The translations under genes were made by a program, and so were the position numbers. Source: Micromonospora andamanensis (GTDB lineage Bacteria > Actinomycetota > Actinomycetes > Mycobacteriales > Micromonosporaceae). Taken from it: 64,000 bases of DNA. The notes under the pieces were generated by a model. That model did no database searches and had not been told where the DNA came from. It saw only the letters and a list, made by a program, of their open reading frames with translations. The stretch spans positions 1 to 64,000 of the forward strand of contig NZ_BOOZ01000013.1 of NCBI RefSeq assembly GCF_016863495.1, given 5' to 3'. Positions 9,781-18,286 of the stretch are shown one piece after another (the first letter of the stretch is position 1; each line of letters starts with the position of its first letter).

Positions 9781-9901
9781 GTCACCGAGCCTGGTCGCGG
9801 TCGTATCGTGCCGATCATCCCCGCGTTGTCACAGCCGCACCGGGCGCGATGCCCGGTCGGTCCGGGCAGATCGGCGGGTCCACCGCTGCGGCGGCGCGAT
9901 C

Positions 9902-9907
9902 TACCCT
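9902..9907 (+). promoter_or_regulatory. -10 element of a leaderless promoter
   Basis: TACCCT ends 7 bases before the GTG at 9915, so the transcript would begin at the start codon. Confidence 0.6.
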
Positions 9908-9914
9908 GGCGAGC

Positions 9915-11072
9915 GTGGTGGACGGGGCGTTGGTGGCGGGTGGCGGGCGGACGCTGTCCCGGGCCCGGGCCGCGACCCTGGTGTCCCTCACCTCGGGCAT
10001 GGCCGCCACCCTGCTCCTCCCGGCTGTCGGGTTGACCCGGGAACCGGACGCCTGGTGGGTGGTCGCCGGCACGGTGGGGCTGGCCGCGTTCGCGCTGGTG
10101 CTGGCGGTGACGCTGTACGCGGCGGTCAGCCCGGAGTGGCCCGCCGGGCTGCACCGGCGGCTGCTGGCCGGGTACGCCGGGGTGGCCGGGTTCAGTGTGC
10201 CGCTCGTCGCACCGGTCGCCGGTGCCGCCTGGCCCACCTGGGCCTGGCTCGGCGCGGCGATCGTCGGTGGGCTCGCGTTGCTCACGCCGTTGCGACTGGT
10301 GCTGCCGGCGGCGCTGGCCACAGTTGCGGTGTCCGGGGCGGTGGCCCTGTTCACCGGCGCGTCCGTCGGCCGCTCGGTGCTGCTCACCGGCTCGGTCGGC
10401 GTCGGCCTCGCGCTGGTGAACGGCTTCCAGGTGTGGTTCTGGCGGTTGCTGGTTCAGGCCGAACAGGGCCGGGCGGCGCAGGCCCGGCTGGTCGCCGCCC
10501 AGGAGCGGCTCCGCTTCGCCGCTGACGTGCACGACCTGCTCGGACATCACCTGACCGTCATCGCCCTCAAGTCCGAGCTGGCCGCCCGACTCGCGCCGGA
10601 CGACCCGGTGCGCGCGGGTCGGGCGGCGGGCGAGGCGCAACGGCTGGCTGCCACCGCCCTCACCGAGTTGCGCCGCACCGTGCACGGTTACCGTCGGATC
10701 GACCTGACCGAGCAGCTCACCGCCGTGCGGGAGGTGCTGCGTTCCGCCGGGGTCCGGTGCACCGTCGTACCGCCCGCCGGTGAGCTGCCGGCAGAGGTGG
10801 CGACCCAGTTGGCGGCGGTGCTTCGGGAGGCCGGCACCAATGTGCTCAGGCACAGTCGGGCGGCCTGGTGCCGGATCGAGTTCACGCAGGAGGAGCAGGT
10901 GACGCGGATGATCGTGACCAATGACGGGGTGCCGGCGACGGCCGCGCCCGACCGGCACAGCCACGGACTTCGCGGTCTGGCCGACCGCCTGGCCGGGGCC
11001 GGTGGGCAGCTGCGTACCCGCGGCGCCGACGGGGTGTTCACCGTCGAGGCGACTGTACCGACCGCCGTATGA
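9915..11072 (+). CDS. Sensor histidine kinase, DesK/NarX-like class
   Basis: 385 residues from GTG 9915. Residues ~10-165 form about six hydrophobic segments with no large extracytoplasmic domain, so the signal is probably sensed in or at the membrane. The dimerisation helix has the phospho-acceptor His in AADVHDLLGHHLTVI (HisKA_3 type), followed by a compact HATPase with LREAGTNVLRHS and GLRGLADRLAGAGG. The start at 9915 is preferred to an ATG 66 bases upstream because of the leaderless -10 placed just ahead of it. The stop overlaps the response regulator start (ATGA), so the two are co-translated. The stimulus is unknown. Confidence 0.88.
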   Translation: MVDGALVAGGGRTLSRARAATLVSLTSGMAATLLLPAVGLTREPDAWWVVAGTVGLAAFALVLAVTLYAAVSPEWPAGLHRRLLAGYAGVAGFSVPLVAPVAGAAWPTWAWLGAAIVGGLALLTPLRLVLPAALATVAVSGAVALFTGASVGRSVLLTGSVGVGLALVNGFQVWFWRLLVQAEQGRAAQARLVAAQERLRFAADVHDLLGHHLTVIALKSELAARLAPDDPVRAGRAAGEAQRLAATALTELRRTVHGYRRIDLTEQLTAVREVLRSAGVRCTVVPPAGELPAEVATQLAAVLREAGTNVLRHSRAAWCRIEFTQEEQVTRMIVTNDGVPATAAPDRHSHGLRGLADRLAGAGGQLRTRGADGVFTVEATVPTAV

Positions 11073-11674
11073 TCCGGGTTCTGCTGGCCGACGACGAGGA
11101 GTTGATCCGGACCGCTCTGGCCGCACTGCTCGATCTCGAGGACGATCTGTCGGTCGTCGCCCAGGCGGCCGACGGAGAGGCGGCGGTGACCGCCGCTCTC
11201 GCGCATCGGCCCGATGTGGCGGTGATCGACCTGACCATGCCCCGGCGGGACGGGTTCCAGGTCGCCGCCGAGCTGGCCCGGGCGCTACCGGCGTGTGCGG
11301 TGGTCATCCTCACCGGCCAGGGTCGGCCGGCGCACCTGACCCGCGCGCTCGGCGCGGGTGCCCGGGGCTACCTGCCCAAGGGCGCTCCGGGCGGCGCGCT
11401 GGCCGATGTGATCCGCCGGGTGCACGCAGGTGGCCGGTACGTGGATCCGGCCCTGGCGGCGGACGCGCTCACCATCCCGCCCTGCCCGCTGACCCCCCGC
11501 GAGTTGGAGACGCTGCGGCTCTCCGGCGATGACGCCCCGGTCGCCGTGATCGCCCGCCGGGCCCACCTCTCGCCGGGGACGGTGCGTAACTACCTCGCCC
11601 TGGCGGTGCAGAAGCTCGACGCGGCGAGTCGGGCGGAGGCGCTGCGGATCGCGCGGGACAACGGCTGGTTGTGA
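11069..11674 (+). CDS. Two-component response regulator, NarL/LuxR family
   Basis: 201 residues. The receiver domain has the acidic pair in LLADDEEL and the phospho-acceptor Asp in VIDLTMPRRDG; the C-terminal LuxR-type helix-turn-helix covers LTPRELETLRL to ARRAHLSPGTVRNYLALAV. It is expected to be phosphorylated by the kinase encoded 4 bases upstream and to bind DNA as a dimer. The organisation resembles DesK/DesR. Targets may include the divergent membrane-protein gene at 9250 (inference from position only). Confidence 0.9.
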   Translation: MIRVLLADDEELIRTALAALLDLEDDLSVVAQAADGEAAVTAALAHRPDVAVIDLTMPRRDGFQVAAELARALPACAVVILTGQGRPAHLTRALGAGARGYLPKGAPGGALADVIRRVHAGGRYVDPALAADALTIPPCPLTPRELETLRLSGDDAPVAVIARRAHLSPGTVRNYLALAVQKLDAASRAEALRIARDNGWL

Positions 11675-11717
11675 TCCGTCGGCGGTGCTGGTCCAGGACC
11701 ATGGGCCGCCGCTGACC

Positions 11718-11723
11718 TAGCAT
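11718..11723 (+). promoter_or_regulatory. -10 element of a leaderless promoter
   Basis: TAGCAT, 6 bases before the GTG start of the TetR-family gene at 11730. Confidence 0.6.
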
Positions 11724-11729
11724 CGGCTC

Positions 11730-12305
11730 GTGACAGTTCCCGTGCCGGCCGACGGTCCGCAGGAGGCGCTGCTGCGGCGGGTGATCGCGTACTTCGCGGC
11801 CAACGGCGTCGGCGACACCAGCCTGCGTACGCTCGCCGCGCAGATCGGCACCAGCCACCGGATGCTGATCTACCATTTCGGTTCCCGCGAGGGGCTGCTC
11901 ACCGCGATGGTCGAGGCCGTCTGGCGGGCCCAGCAGGAGTTGCTCGAAGCGCTGCTGCGCGACGCGGTGGGGGACCCGTACGACGGCGCGTGGCGTTTCT
12001 GGGTCCGGCTCGCCGACGACCGGGCGTTCGCGCCGCTGTTCTTCGAGATGTCGGCGGCGGCGATGCAGGGGCACGCGTGGGCGAGCGCGCTGCGTACCTG
12101 GATCACCGTCTGGACCGACCGGCTCGGGCGGTTCTTCGAGGAGGTGGGCCATCCACCCGCGCAGGCCCGGACCCAGGCCCGGATGGCGATGGCGATGACC
12201 CGGGGCGTCCTGTTCGAGTTGGCGCTCACCGGCGACCGGGCGGCAGCCGACGCCACCATGGCGGCTTTCCTGAACTCCACCCGGCCGACGAGCCGAGCCG
12301 GGTGA
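11730..12305 (+). CDS. TetR-family transcriptional regulator
   Basis: 191 residues. The N-terminal helix-turn-helix spans residues ~10-50 with LAAQIGTSHRMLIYHFGS, the recognition helix ending in the family's YHF signature. The C-terminal ligand-binding helices carry a Trp-rich VEAVWRAQQELLEALL segment. It is convergent with, and 31 bases from, the alpha/beta hydrolase gene, whose promoter holds a long palindrome of TetR-operator type. I infer that it represses the hydrolase and that the hydrolase's substrate or product is the inducer. No similar palindrome lies before the regulator itself, so autoregulation is not evident. Confidence 0.9.
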   Translation: MTVPVPADGPQEALLRRVIAYFAANGVGDTSLRTLAAQIGTSHRMLIYHFGSREGLLTAMVEAVWRAQQELLEALLRDAVGDPYDGAWRFWVRLADDRAFAPLFFEMSAAAMQGHAWASALRTWITVWTDRLGRFFEEVGHPPAQARTQARMAMAMTRGVLFELALTGDRAAADATMAAFLNSTRPTSRAG

Positions 12306-12336
12306 CCCGTGCGGCGTGGTGACGTCCGGCGGCGGC

Positions 12337-13191
12337 TCAGGGTCGCGGGCCGCTGACCTCGGTCGCGACGAAGCGGGCGAGTTCCGCCGCGAGCCGGTCG
12401 GGTCGGTCCTCGGGTACCAGGGTGTAACTGTCGTCGATCTCGACCAGCCGGCCCCGGGGGAACAGCGCGGCCAGCCGGGGACCGTGCGACCGGGGCATGA
12501 GCCTGTCCTCGCGGGCCCAGACCACCAGGACCGGGCGGTCGAATGACGCCAGCCGGCCCGGCAGCGCCCGCAGTTCCGCCGTCGACGGGGTGGACAGCGC
12601 GAAGGTGCGCAGATCCCGGCGGACAGCCTGGTTCTGCTGTGCCGGCCGGAACCAGGCGTCCATCACCTCGGTCGGGATCGGGTGCTTGCTCATCCATCCC
12701 CAGGCACCGGGCGCGCGCCGGAACCAGCCGAACCGCTGAAGCTGCATCGACAGCCACAGCGCCCCCGGCAGCCGCGCGCTCATCGCCACCGCCTTGCCCG
12801 GCTTGCCGGGTGGGAAGTTGTCGAACGCCTCGCAGGCGACAAGCGCCAGACCAGCGATCCGCTCGGTGGGGCCGTCGGCCACCAGGAACTGGATCCCACC
12901 CCAGTCGTTGGCGACCACTGTCACGTCACGCAGGTCCAGCGCGTCGAGGAACTCCCCGACGAGCGCGGCGACGCCTCGGTGGGTGACCAGCTCCGGCCGG
13001 TCCATCGGCCGCCGGTGACTGCCCAGCGGCAGGGTGGGGCAGACGCAGCGGACGGCCGGGCCGAGTTCGGCGACCACCCGACGCCACAGGCTGGCGTCCA
13101 TGTTCACCCCGTGCAGCAGCACCAGGACCGGTCCGGTGCCGCCGGTGTCGGTGTAGTCGATCGTCCCGGCGGTCAGGGTGATGGTTGGCAT
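12337..13191 (-). CDS. Alpha/beta hydrolase with Asp nucleophile elbow (epoxide hydrolase / dehalogenase-like)
   Basis: 284 residues. The oxyanion-hole strand VLLHGVNMDASLW and nucleophile elbow VVANDWGGIQ are clear; Asp rather than Ser at the elbow is typical of epoxide hydrolases and haloalkane dehalogenases. The acid residue is probably the Asp in VVWAREDRLM. Where the catalytic His would be expected (usually DSGHF) the protein has DDSYTLVPED, so the His appears replaced, and activity may be altered or use another residue. The start at 13191 is supported by GGAG 8-9 bases upstream and by the beta-strand that begins there. A strong TetR-type palindrome lies 37 bases upstream. Confidence 0.85.
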   Translation of the reverse strand: MPTITLTAGTIDYTDTGGTGPVLVLLHGVNMDASLWRRVVAELGPAVRCVCPTLPLGSHRRPMDRPELVTHRGVAALVGEFLDALDLRDVTVVANDWGGIQFLVADGPTERIAGLALVACEAFDNFPPGKPGKAVAMSARLPGALWLSMQLQRFGWFRRAPGAWGWMSKHPIPTEVMDAWFRPAQQNQAVRRDLRTFALSTPSTAELRALPGRLASFDRPVLVVWAREDRLMPRSHGPRLAALFPRGRLVEIDDSYTLVPEDRPDRLAAELARFVATEVSGPRP

Positions 13192-13227
13192 CGGCCGTCT
13201 CCTGCCGATCGGTACGTACCTTTGCGG

Positions 13228-13261
13228 CACGGTTCATGTACCAGATGGTACATGAACCGTG
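13228..13261. promoter_or_regulatory. 34-bp palindromic operator, TetR type
   Basis: Two perfect 16-base arms (13228-13243 and 13246-13261) around a 2-base centre; the core is TGTACCAGATGGTACA. It sits directly before the hydrolase gene. The nearest TetR-family gene (11730) is the obvious candidate for the cognate repressor. Confidence 0.85.
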
Positions 13262-13418
13262 TGTCGCTCGACGGGATCTGTCTGTCGCTGGGGCGGCCCC
13301 GCCCGGTCGCGTGCTCTGCCACGCCTTAGGGGGATACGGGAGTATTGCTCGCGCTCATCCGGATCCGTGCCGTTACGTTCTGTCACAGGCGATCACGCGG
13401 CGGTAGAGAGGACCGATC

Positions 13419-14375
13419 ATGCGAGTGCCCAGCAGAAGTCCGGGACACCGATCCGGTCCTCCCGTCACGCCAGCCCGCCGCCGCCCCCGGGGCATCGCGC
13501 GTCCGCCCGTCGCCGCCCCGCCCGACCTGGCGGCCTACCGCGACGCCGTCGCTGAACTGCTTGTCGAGGTGAGCGCGCTCGCCGGGGTGAGCAGCGCGAA
13601 GGCGCGTCAGGTGCTGATCGACCAGCGGCTACGGGAACCGGCGATCATGCAGGTGCTCGACGCCACCTCCCAGGGGTTGGTCGGAGCCCGCGAGACGCTC
13701 CTGCTGGAGATGGCCCGGTACCAGCCGAACGAGCGCAGTTCCGCAGCCGACCTGGCCGCGCTGGTGCGCATCTACCTGCTCTCGCGGATCGACGTGATGT
13801 GGTGGCGCGACGCCACCACCTTCCTCACCGACAGCGAGGTCAACCACAGCGCCGAACTTGTCGACCTGGAGTGGTTGCGACGCCGGGACCTGCTGCAGTT
13901 CCAGTACACCGAGCAGCCCCGCACCATCGTGGGCCGGGGCGTACGCGCGTTGCGCCGCCGGATGCTGCCCGACGCCACGCCGCGCACCGCCGGGTTGCTG
14001 TTCCGCCGGGCCCGCCGCGAGGTGATCGCCCTGCTCAACGACATCGGTCGCGAGTTCGCCGCCGCCACCCCGGCCGGCACTCCGCCACTCTGGGTGACCA
14101 GCCTGGTCCGCAGCGCCGAACACCAGTACCGGCTCCGGCGCCTCGGGTACGCCGCGATGGTGCCCAGCGGCCACTGTCTGGGCTGGGCGGTGGACGTGGA
14201 GATGGCCTGGTACCGCCGCTTCGGCGCGCGGGACACCCTGGCCGGGCTGCTGCTGAACCGGCAGCAGGCCGGTGAGATCAATGTGGTGGACGAGGGGCAG
14301 GCGTGGCACATCTGCCTCGCACCGTCGGCGACCCTCCGGCTGCGCCGGGCGTACGAAGCCGAGATGGGGATCTGA
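13419..14375 (+). CDS. DUF5715 / M15-peptidase-like protein
   Basis: 318 residues with a basic, Pro-rich N-terminus (residues 1-40) but no clear signal peptide. The C-terminal third reads VTSLVRSAEHQYRLRRLGY, VPSGHCLGWAVDVEMAWY and later GEINVVDEGQAWHICL. The order S..R...HQ..L....Y, then sGHc.G.AvD, then WHi matches D-Ala-D-Ala carboxypeptidase/M15-like folds and DUF5715, in which His, Asp and His ligate zinc. The middle (residues 45-190) is helical and unrecognised. GAGAGGA precedes the ATG. The gene ends three bases before an asparagine-synthase-type gene, so the pair is almost certainly one operon. Peptidase activity is an inference from the motif. Confidence 0.65.
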   Translation: MRVPSRSPGHRSGPPVTPARRRPRGIARPPVAAPPDLAAYRDAVAELLVEVSALAGVSSAKARQVLIDQRLREPAIMQVLDATSQGLVGARETLLLEMARYQPNERSSAADLAALVRIYLLSRIDVMWWRDATTFLTDSEVNHSAELVDLEWLRRRDLLQFQYTEQPRTIVGRGVRALRRRMLPDATPRTAGLLFRRARREVIALLNDIGREFAAATPAGTPPLWVTSLVRSAEHQYRLRRLGYAAMVPSGHCLGWAVDVEMAWYRRFGARDTLAGLLLNRQQAGEINVVDEGQAWHICLAPSATLRLRRAYEAEMGI

Positions 14376-14378
14376 CCG

Positions 14379-15989
14379 ATGTGCGGGATCATGCTCAGCA
14401 TCGGCCCGGAGGCGGACCCGGCCATCTTCCGGCGGATGCTCGGGACGCTCGCGCCACGGGGCGAGGTGACCGAGACCCGGCACGAGAGCGGTCTGCTCGC
14501 CGGGACCCGCCGGCTACGGGTGGTGGACCGGGAGCGCGCGGTGCAGCCCTGGGTCTCGACCGACGAGCGCTGGCTGCTCTGCTACAACGGCGAGGTCTTC
14601 AACCACCACGAGTTGCGGGCCGAGCTGAGCAGCCTCGGCCACCGGTTCCGCAGCGCCAGCGACACCGAGGTGGTGCTCGCCGCGTTCGAGCACTGGGGCG
14701 AGCAGGTGGTGACCCGGTTGCGTGGCGAGTACGCCTTCGCCGTGGTGGAACGGGCCACCGGGCGCGCGTACCTGGTCCGGGACCCGCTCGGCGTGAAGCC
14801 GCTGTACTGGGCGCGGACACCGGGCTGTCTGCACCTCGCCAGCGAGATCAAGGCGCTGGTCCGGCTGGGCGCGCCGGTGGCCGAGGTGCCACCGGGGCAC
14901 CACGGCTGGGCCGACACCGGCGGGCACCCGCAGCTGCGACCGTACGTGGACCTGCTCGCCCTCGGCGCGGGCCGGCCGGTGGTGGCGGACCCGGACGAGG
15001 CCGCCCTGCTCGTCCGTACCGCCCTCACCGACAGTCTCCGGGTGCGGCTGGACACCGACCTCACCGTGGGCGTGGTGCTCTCCGGTGGGCTGGACAGCTC
15101 GCTGGCGCTGCTGCACGCGGCGCAGTCGCATCCGGACTGCGTCGCCATCACCGTCGGGGTGCCGGAGAGCCCGGACCTGGCGTACGCCCGGCGGTTGGCG
15201 AAGGACCTCGGCGTGGCACACGAGGTGGTGGAACTGCGCCCGCGCGACATCCGGCTCGCCGACGTGCGGGAGGCGATCCGGATCTCCGAGCTGACCGAGT
15301 ACGGCGACATCATCAACGCGATCGTCTCGGTGCCGATCTTCCGCCGGCTGCGGGAGCTGGGCGTCAAGGTGGTGCTCACCGGAGACGGCTCGGACGAGCT
15401 GTTCGGCGGCTACCCCATGTACCACGAGGTCGGTCCGGAGGCGTCCCGGAGACTCTTCCTGCACAAGATCCGCAACCTGTGCCGGACCGAGTTGCAGCGG
15501 GTCGACCGGACCAGCATGGCCTTCGGCGTCGAGGCCCGGGTGCCCTTCCTCGACCTGGCGCTCGTCGAGCTGGCGATGCGACTGCCGATCGAGTTGAAGC
15601 TTCGCGACGGTCAGGAGAAGTGGATCGTTCGGCGGGCCTTCGCCGACATGCTGCCCGACTACATCCGGCGTCGGCCGAAGAACCCCATGTCGTACTCCTC
15701 CGGACTGCACGAGCGGGCCCGGCTGTACAAGCCGCTCTTCGCCCGCCTGCACCGCTCGTTCGGCTACCACCTGCTGGAGCCGGTCCGTCGCGACTTCGAC
15801 AGCGTGCTGACGCGCTGCGGCAACGACCTGGACGCCGCGCTGGCCGCCGGCCGGGCGAGACCCGACTACACGGTCCTCGAACACGCCCGTGACCTGGTCG
15901 GCGCGGCCAAGTGGAACGCCACCCCGCTGGTACGCCGGCTGGTGTCCCCGCGCCGTAACCGTGGCGACGGGGCCCCACTGCCCGGCTGA
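14379..15989 (+). CDS. asnB: Glutamine-hydrolysing asparagine synthase-type amidotransferase
   Basis: 536 residues. The class II glutaminase domain begins with Cys2 (MCGIML) and has CYNGEVFNHHELR and SASDTEVVLAAFEHWGE; the synthetase domain has the pyrophosphate loop VVLSGGLDSSLALL and VLTGDGSDELFGGYPMY. This class transfers glutamine-derived ammonia to an adenylated carboxylate, Asp in true AsnB, but also peptidoglycan diaminopimelate (LtsA type) or antibiotic precursors. The usual HRGPD glutaminase motif is APRGEV here, keeping RG but not PD. Coupling to a peptidase-like gene rather than to amino-acid genes argues for a cell-wall or peptide substrate (inference). The true substrate cannot be read from sequence. 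Confidence 0.88.
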   Translation: MCGIMLSIGPEADPAIFRRMLGTLAPRGEVTETRHESGLLAGTRRLRVVDRERAVQPWVSTDERWLLCYNGEVFNHHELRAELSSLGHRFRSASDTEVVLAAFEHWGEQVVTRLRGEYAFAVVERATGRAYLVRDPLGVKPLYWARTPGCLHLASEIKALVRLGAPVAEVPPGHHGWADTGGHPQLRPYVDLLALGAGRPVVADPDEAALLVRTALTDSLRVRLDTDLTVGVVLSGGLDSSLALLHAAQSHPDCVAITVGVPESPDLAYARRLAKDLGVAHEVVELRPRDIRLADVREAIRISELTEYGDIINAIVSVPIFRRLRELGVKVVLTGDGSDELFGGYPMYHEVGPEASRRLFLHKIRNLCRTELQRVDRTSMAFGVEARVPFLDLALVELAMRLPIELKLRDGQEKWIVRRAFADMLPDYIRRRPKNPMSYSSGLHERARLYKPLFARLHRSFGYHLLEPVRRDFDSVLTRCGNDLDAALAAGRARPDYTVLEHARDLVGAAKWNATPLVRRLVSPRRNRGDGAPLPG

Positions 15990-16001
15990 GCCGTCGCGGT
16001 G

Positions 16002-16032
16002 TTGACTCTGACACGGTGTCAGCGCCCACCGT
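16002..16032 (+). promoter_or_regulatory. MerR-type promoter/operator
   Basis: TTGACT (16002-16007), then a perfect 7-1-7 palindrome CTGACAC-G-GTGTCAG (16008-16022) inside a 19-base spacer before CACCGT (16027-16032). An elongated spacer containing the operator is the hallmark of promoters activated by MerR regulators, here probably autoregulated. Confidence 0.8.
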
Positions 16033-16041
16033 GGAGGAACC

Positions 16042-16863
16042 ATGTTAACCATCGGAGACTTCGCCAGCCTGGGCCGCGTGTCGGTGCGGATGCTGCGGCA
16101 CTACGACAGCATCGGGTTGCTGCCGCCGGCCGCAGTCGACCCGCACAGCGGCTACCGCTACTACACCGCCGCCCAGTTGGGCCGGCTCAACCGGGTGATC
16201 GCCCTGAAGGACCTGGGTCTGACCCTCGTCCAGGTGCGGGCGATCCTGGACGACACTGTCGACCTGGTCGAGCTGCGGGGCATGCTGCGGCTGCGCCGGG
16301 CCCAGTTGGCGGCCCAGTTGGCGGCGGACACCGCTCGCCTGTCGAGCGTCGAGGCGAGGCTCCGCATGATCGAAACGGAGGGTCGGATGACCAGCCAGGA
16401 TGTCGTGCTCAAGCAGGTTCCACCGATCCGGGTCGCGGCGCTGAGCGCCGTCGCCCGAAGCTACGAGCCCGCGGACATCGGTCCGGTGCTGACGCCGCTC
16501 TACCCGGAGCTGTTCCGCCGTCTGGAGGCCGCCGGGTTCACCCCCGGTGGGCCGGCGCTGGCCTGGTACGACCAGGCTGCCGATGGCGACGGTGTCGTCG
16601 TACACGCCGGGGTGGGTGTCGAGGGCAGCCTGGACGCGGTAGGTGACGTCGCGGTGGTGGAGTTGCCGGCGATCACGGCGGTGACGACGATCCACCACGG
16701 CTCGATGGACACGGCCGACCGGAGCATGCAGGTGCTGGCTCGGTGGATCGAGGAGCACGACTGGCGGACCGACGGCTACGCCCGCGAGCTCTACCTGGAG
16801 TACTGGCCCGAGGAGGCCGACAAGGGGGTCACCGAGTTGCAGCTGCCCGTGCGCCGGGCCTGA
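16042..16863 (+). CDS. MerR-family regulator with GyrI-like effector domain
   Basis: 273 residues. The N-terminal winged helix-turn-helix is MLTIGDFASLGRVSVRMLRHYD (residues 1-22), followed by SGYRYYTAAQLGRLNRV and a coiled-coil dimerisation helix (residues ~80-115), then a GyrI/BmrR-like ligand-binding domain (residues ~120-273). This architecture belongs to multidrug-responsive activators such as BmrR. GGAGG lies 5 bases before the ATG, and a MerR-type promoter is directly upstream, so it probably regulates itself. The convergent permease gene is separated by a terminator and need not be a target. Confidence 0.93.
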   Translation: MLTIGDFASLGRVSVRMLRHYDSIGLLPPAAVDPHSGYRYYTAAQLGRLNRVIALKDLGLTLVQVRAILDDTVDLVELRGMLRLRRAQLAAQLAADTARLSSVEARLRMIETEGRMTSQDVVLKQVPPIRVAALSAVARSYEPADIGPVLTPLYPELFRRLEAAGFTPGGPALAWYDQAADGDGVVVHAGVGVEGSLDAVGDVAVVELPAITAVTTIHHGSMDTADRSMQVLARWIEEHDWRTDGYARELYLEYWPEEADKGVTELQLPVRRA

Positions 16864-16869
16864 CCAGCG

Positions 16870-16910
16870 GCTGACCTCGGCCGCACCAGCGTGGCGCGGC
16901 CGAGGTCAGC
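16870..16910. terminator. Bidirectional terminator
   Basis: Perfect 15-bp stem (16870-16884 with 16896-16910) and 11-base loop; the right arm overlaps the stop codon of the minus-strand permease. Confidence 0.88.
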
Positions 16911-18129
16911 CGGTGAGCAGCAGGGCACCGACCGCGGCGAGGGTGCCGAGCACCGCCACCGCGGCGCTTGTCACCAGAAACCGGGCCAGCGGTACCCGGA
17001 CCCGGGCGGCCCGGCAGCGCTCCAGCCACAGCAGGGTGGCCAGGGACGCCCAGGGCAGCGCCAGCGGTCCCACGTTGGTGCCGATCAGCAGCGCCAGCAA
17101 CCGCTGCCGGTCCCCGGTGGGCAGCACCGCCTCGCCGGCCAGATAGGCGGGCAGATTGTTCACCAGATTGGCCAGCAAAGCTCCGGTACCACCCGCGCGC
17201 AGCGCGCCCAGCACCCCGCCGTCCTGCCCGACCAGCCCTGCCACCAGGTCGTTCAGCCCGTGCCGACCGATGGTCTGGACCACCAGGAACAGCCCGGTGA
17301 CGAAGAGCAGCAGCCGCCAGGGGACCAGCGCGGGGCGCAGCGTGGCGGGCGAGCGGATCGCGAAGCCGAGCACCAGCAGGCCGGCGGCGACCGCCGAGCC
17401 GAGGCCGACAGGTGCGCCGACCAGGATCACGCCGACGAACAGCAGGCAGCCGGCGAGCGCGGTCCGGTACAGCACCGGGTCGGCGGGTCGGTGCGGCGCC
17501 GGTGCCGGGAACCGGTTGCCGGGCGGCCGTTCCGGACGCCACCAGCAGTGCCAGAGCAGCGCCGTGGTGACCGCGAGGACGGCCAGTTGCGGCAACCACA
17601 GCAGACCGGCGTACCCGAGCGGGTCGAGTCCGATCCGGTCTGCGGCGAGCAGGTTTGTCAGGTTGGACACCGGCAGTAGCAGGCTTGCCGTGTTCGCCAG
17701 CCAGACCGTGGTGACCGCCAGCGGCGCCACAGCGGTGCGCAGGGTGACCGCCAGGGTGAGCATCACCGGGGTCAGCAGCACGGCTGTGGTGTCCAGGTTG
17801 AGCACGATCGTGGTCACCGCGGCGAACCCGACGCAGAGCGCGAAGAGTGCCGGCCAGCTACCCCGGGCGGCGACGGCCAGCCGGGTGGCGAGCACGTCGA
17901 AGACACCGGCCGCCGCGGTCAGTTCGGCGAGGATCACCACGGTGCCGAGGAACAGCAACAGGGGCAGGACCCGGACGAGGGTGGCGGCGGCGTCGGGGCG
18001 GGGCAGCAACCCGGTCGCGACACAGCCGGCCCCGACGACGGCGAGCGCTACGGCGATCGCGTCGAGCGGGTGGGGTCGGCGTCGGGCCGACCGGATCGGG
18101 GCGGGCGGGACCGGCCCGGCAGAGGTCAC
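16906..18129 (-). CDS. ArsB/NhaD-superfamily ion permease
   Basis: 407 residues with about ten to twelve hydrophobic segments. The paired re-entrant motifs typical of the ion transporter superfamily are visible: AVTTIVLNLDTTAVLLTPVML in the first half (LNLDTTAV is the ArsB/SLC13-like signature) with LANTASLLLPVSNLTNLL following, and GTNVGPLALPWASLATLLWL in the second half. Relatives export arsenite, exchange sodium for protons or move dicarboxylates. No ars genes are nearby, so the substrate is open. It is monocistronic. Confidence 0.82.
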   Translation of the reverse strand: MTSAGPVPPAPIRSARRRPHPLDAIAVALAVVGAGCVATGLLPRPDAAATLVRVLPLLLFLGTVVILAELTAAAGVFDVLATRLAVAARGSWPALFALCVGFAAVTTIVLNLDTTAVLLTPVMLTLAVTLRTAVAPLAVTTVWLANTASLLLPVSNLTNLLAADRIGLDPLGYAGLLWLPQLAVLAVTTALLWHCWWRPERPPGNRFPAPAPHRPADPVLYRTALAGCLLFVGVILVGAPVGLGSAVAAGLLVLGFAIRSPATLRPALVPWRLLLFVTGLFLVVQTIGRHGLNDLVAGLVGQDGGVLGALRAGGTGALLANLVNNLPAYLAGEAVLPTGDRQRLLALLIGTNVGPLALPWASLATLLWLERCRAARVRVPLARFLVTSAAVAVLGTLAAVGALLLTG

Positions 18130-18229
18130 GGCCGGTCATCCTGGCACGCCCGGCGTACGCCATCGGTTTCGGCGTCGTTGCAGGTGACGACGGGCACGGC
18201 GGGTGGCGGCAGCGGACCGGCGACGGCGG

Positions 18230-18266
18230 CCTGCCGACAGCACCCGGGGTGGATGGTGTCGGCAGG
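18230..18266 (-). terminator. Terminator hairpin after the DUF2188 gene
   Basis: 10-bp perfect stem (18230-18239 with 18257-18266) downstream of the minus-strand DUF2188 gene. Confidence 0.55.
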
Positions 18267-18286
18267 TCGCCGCTGGGGTTGCCGGC

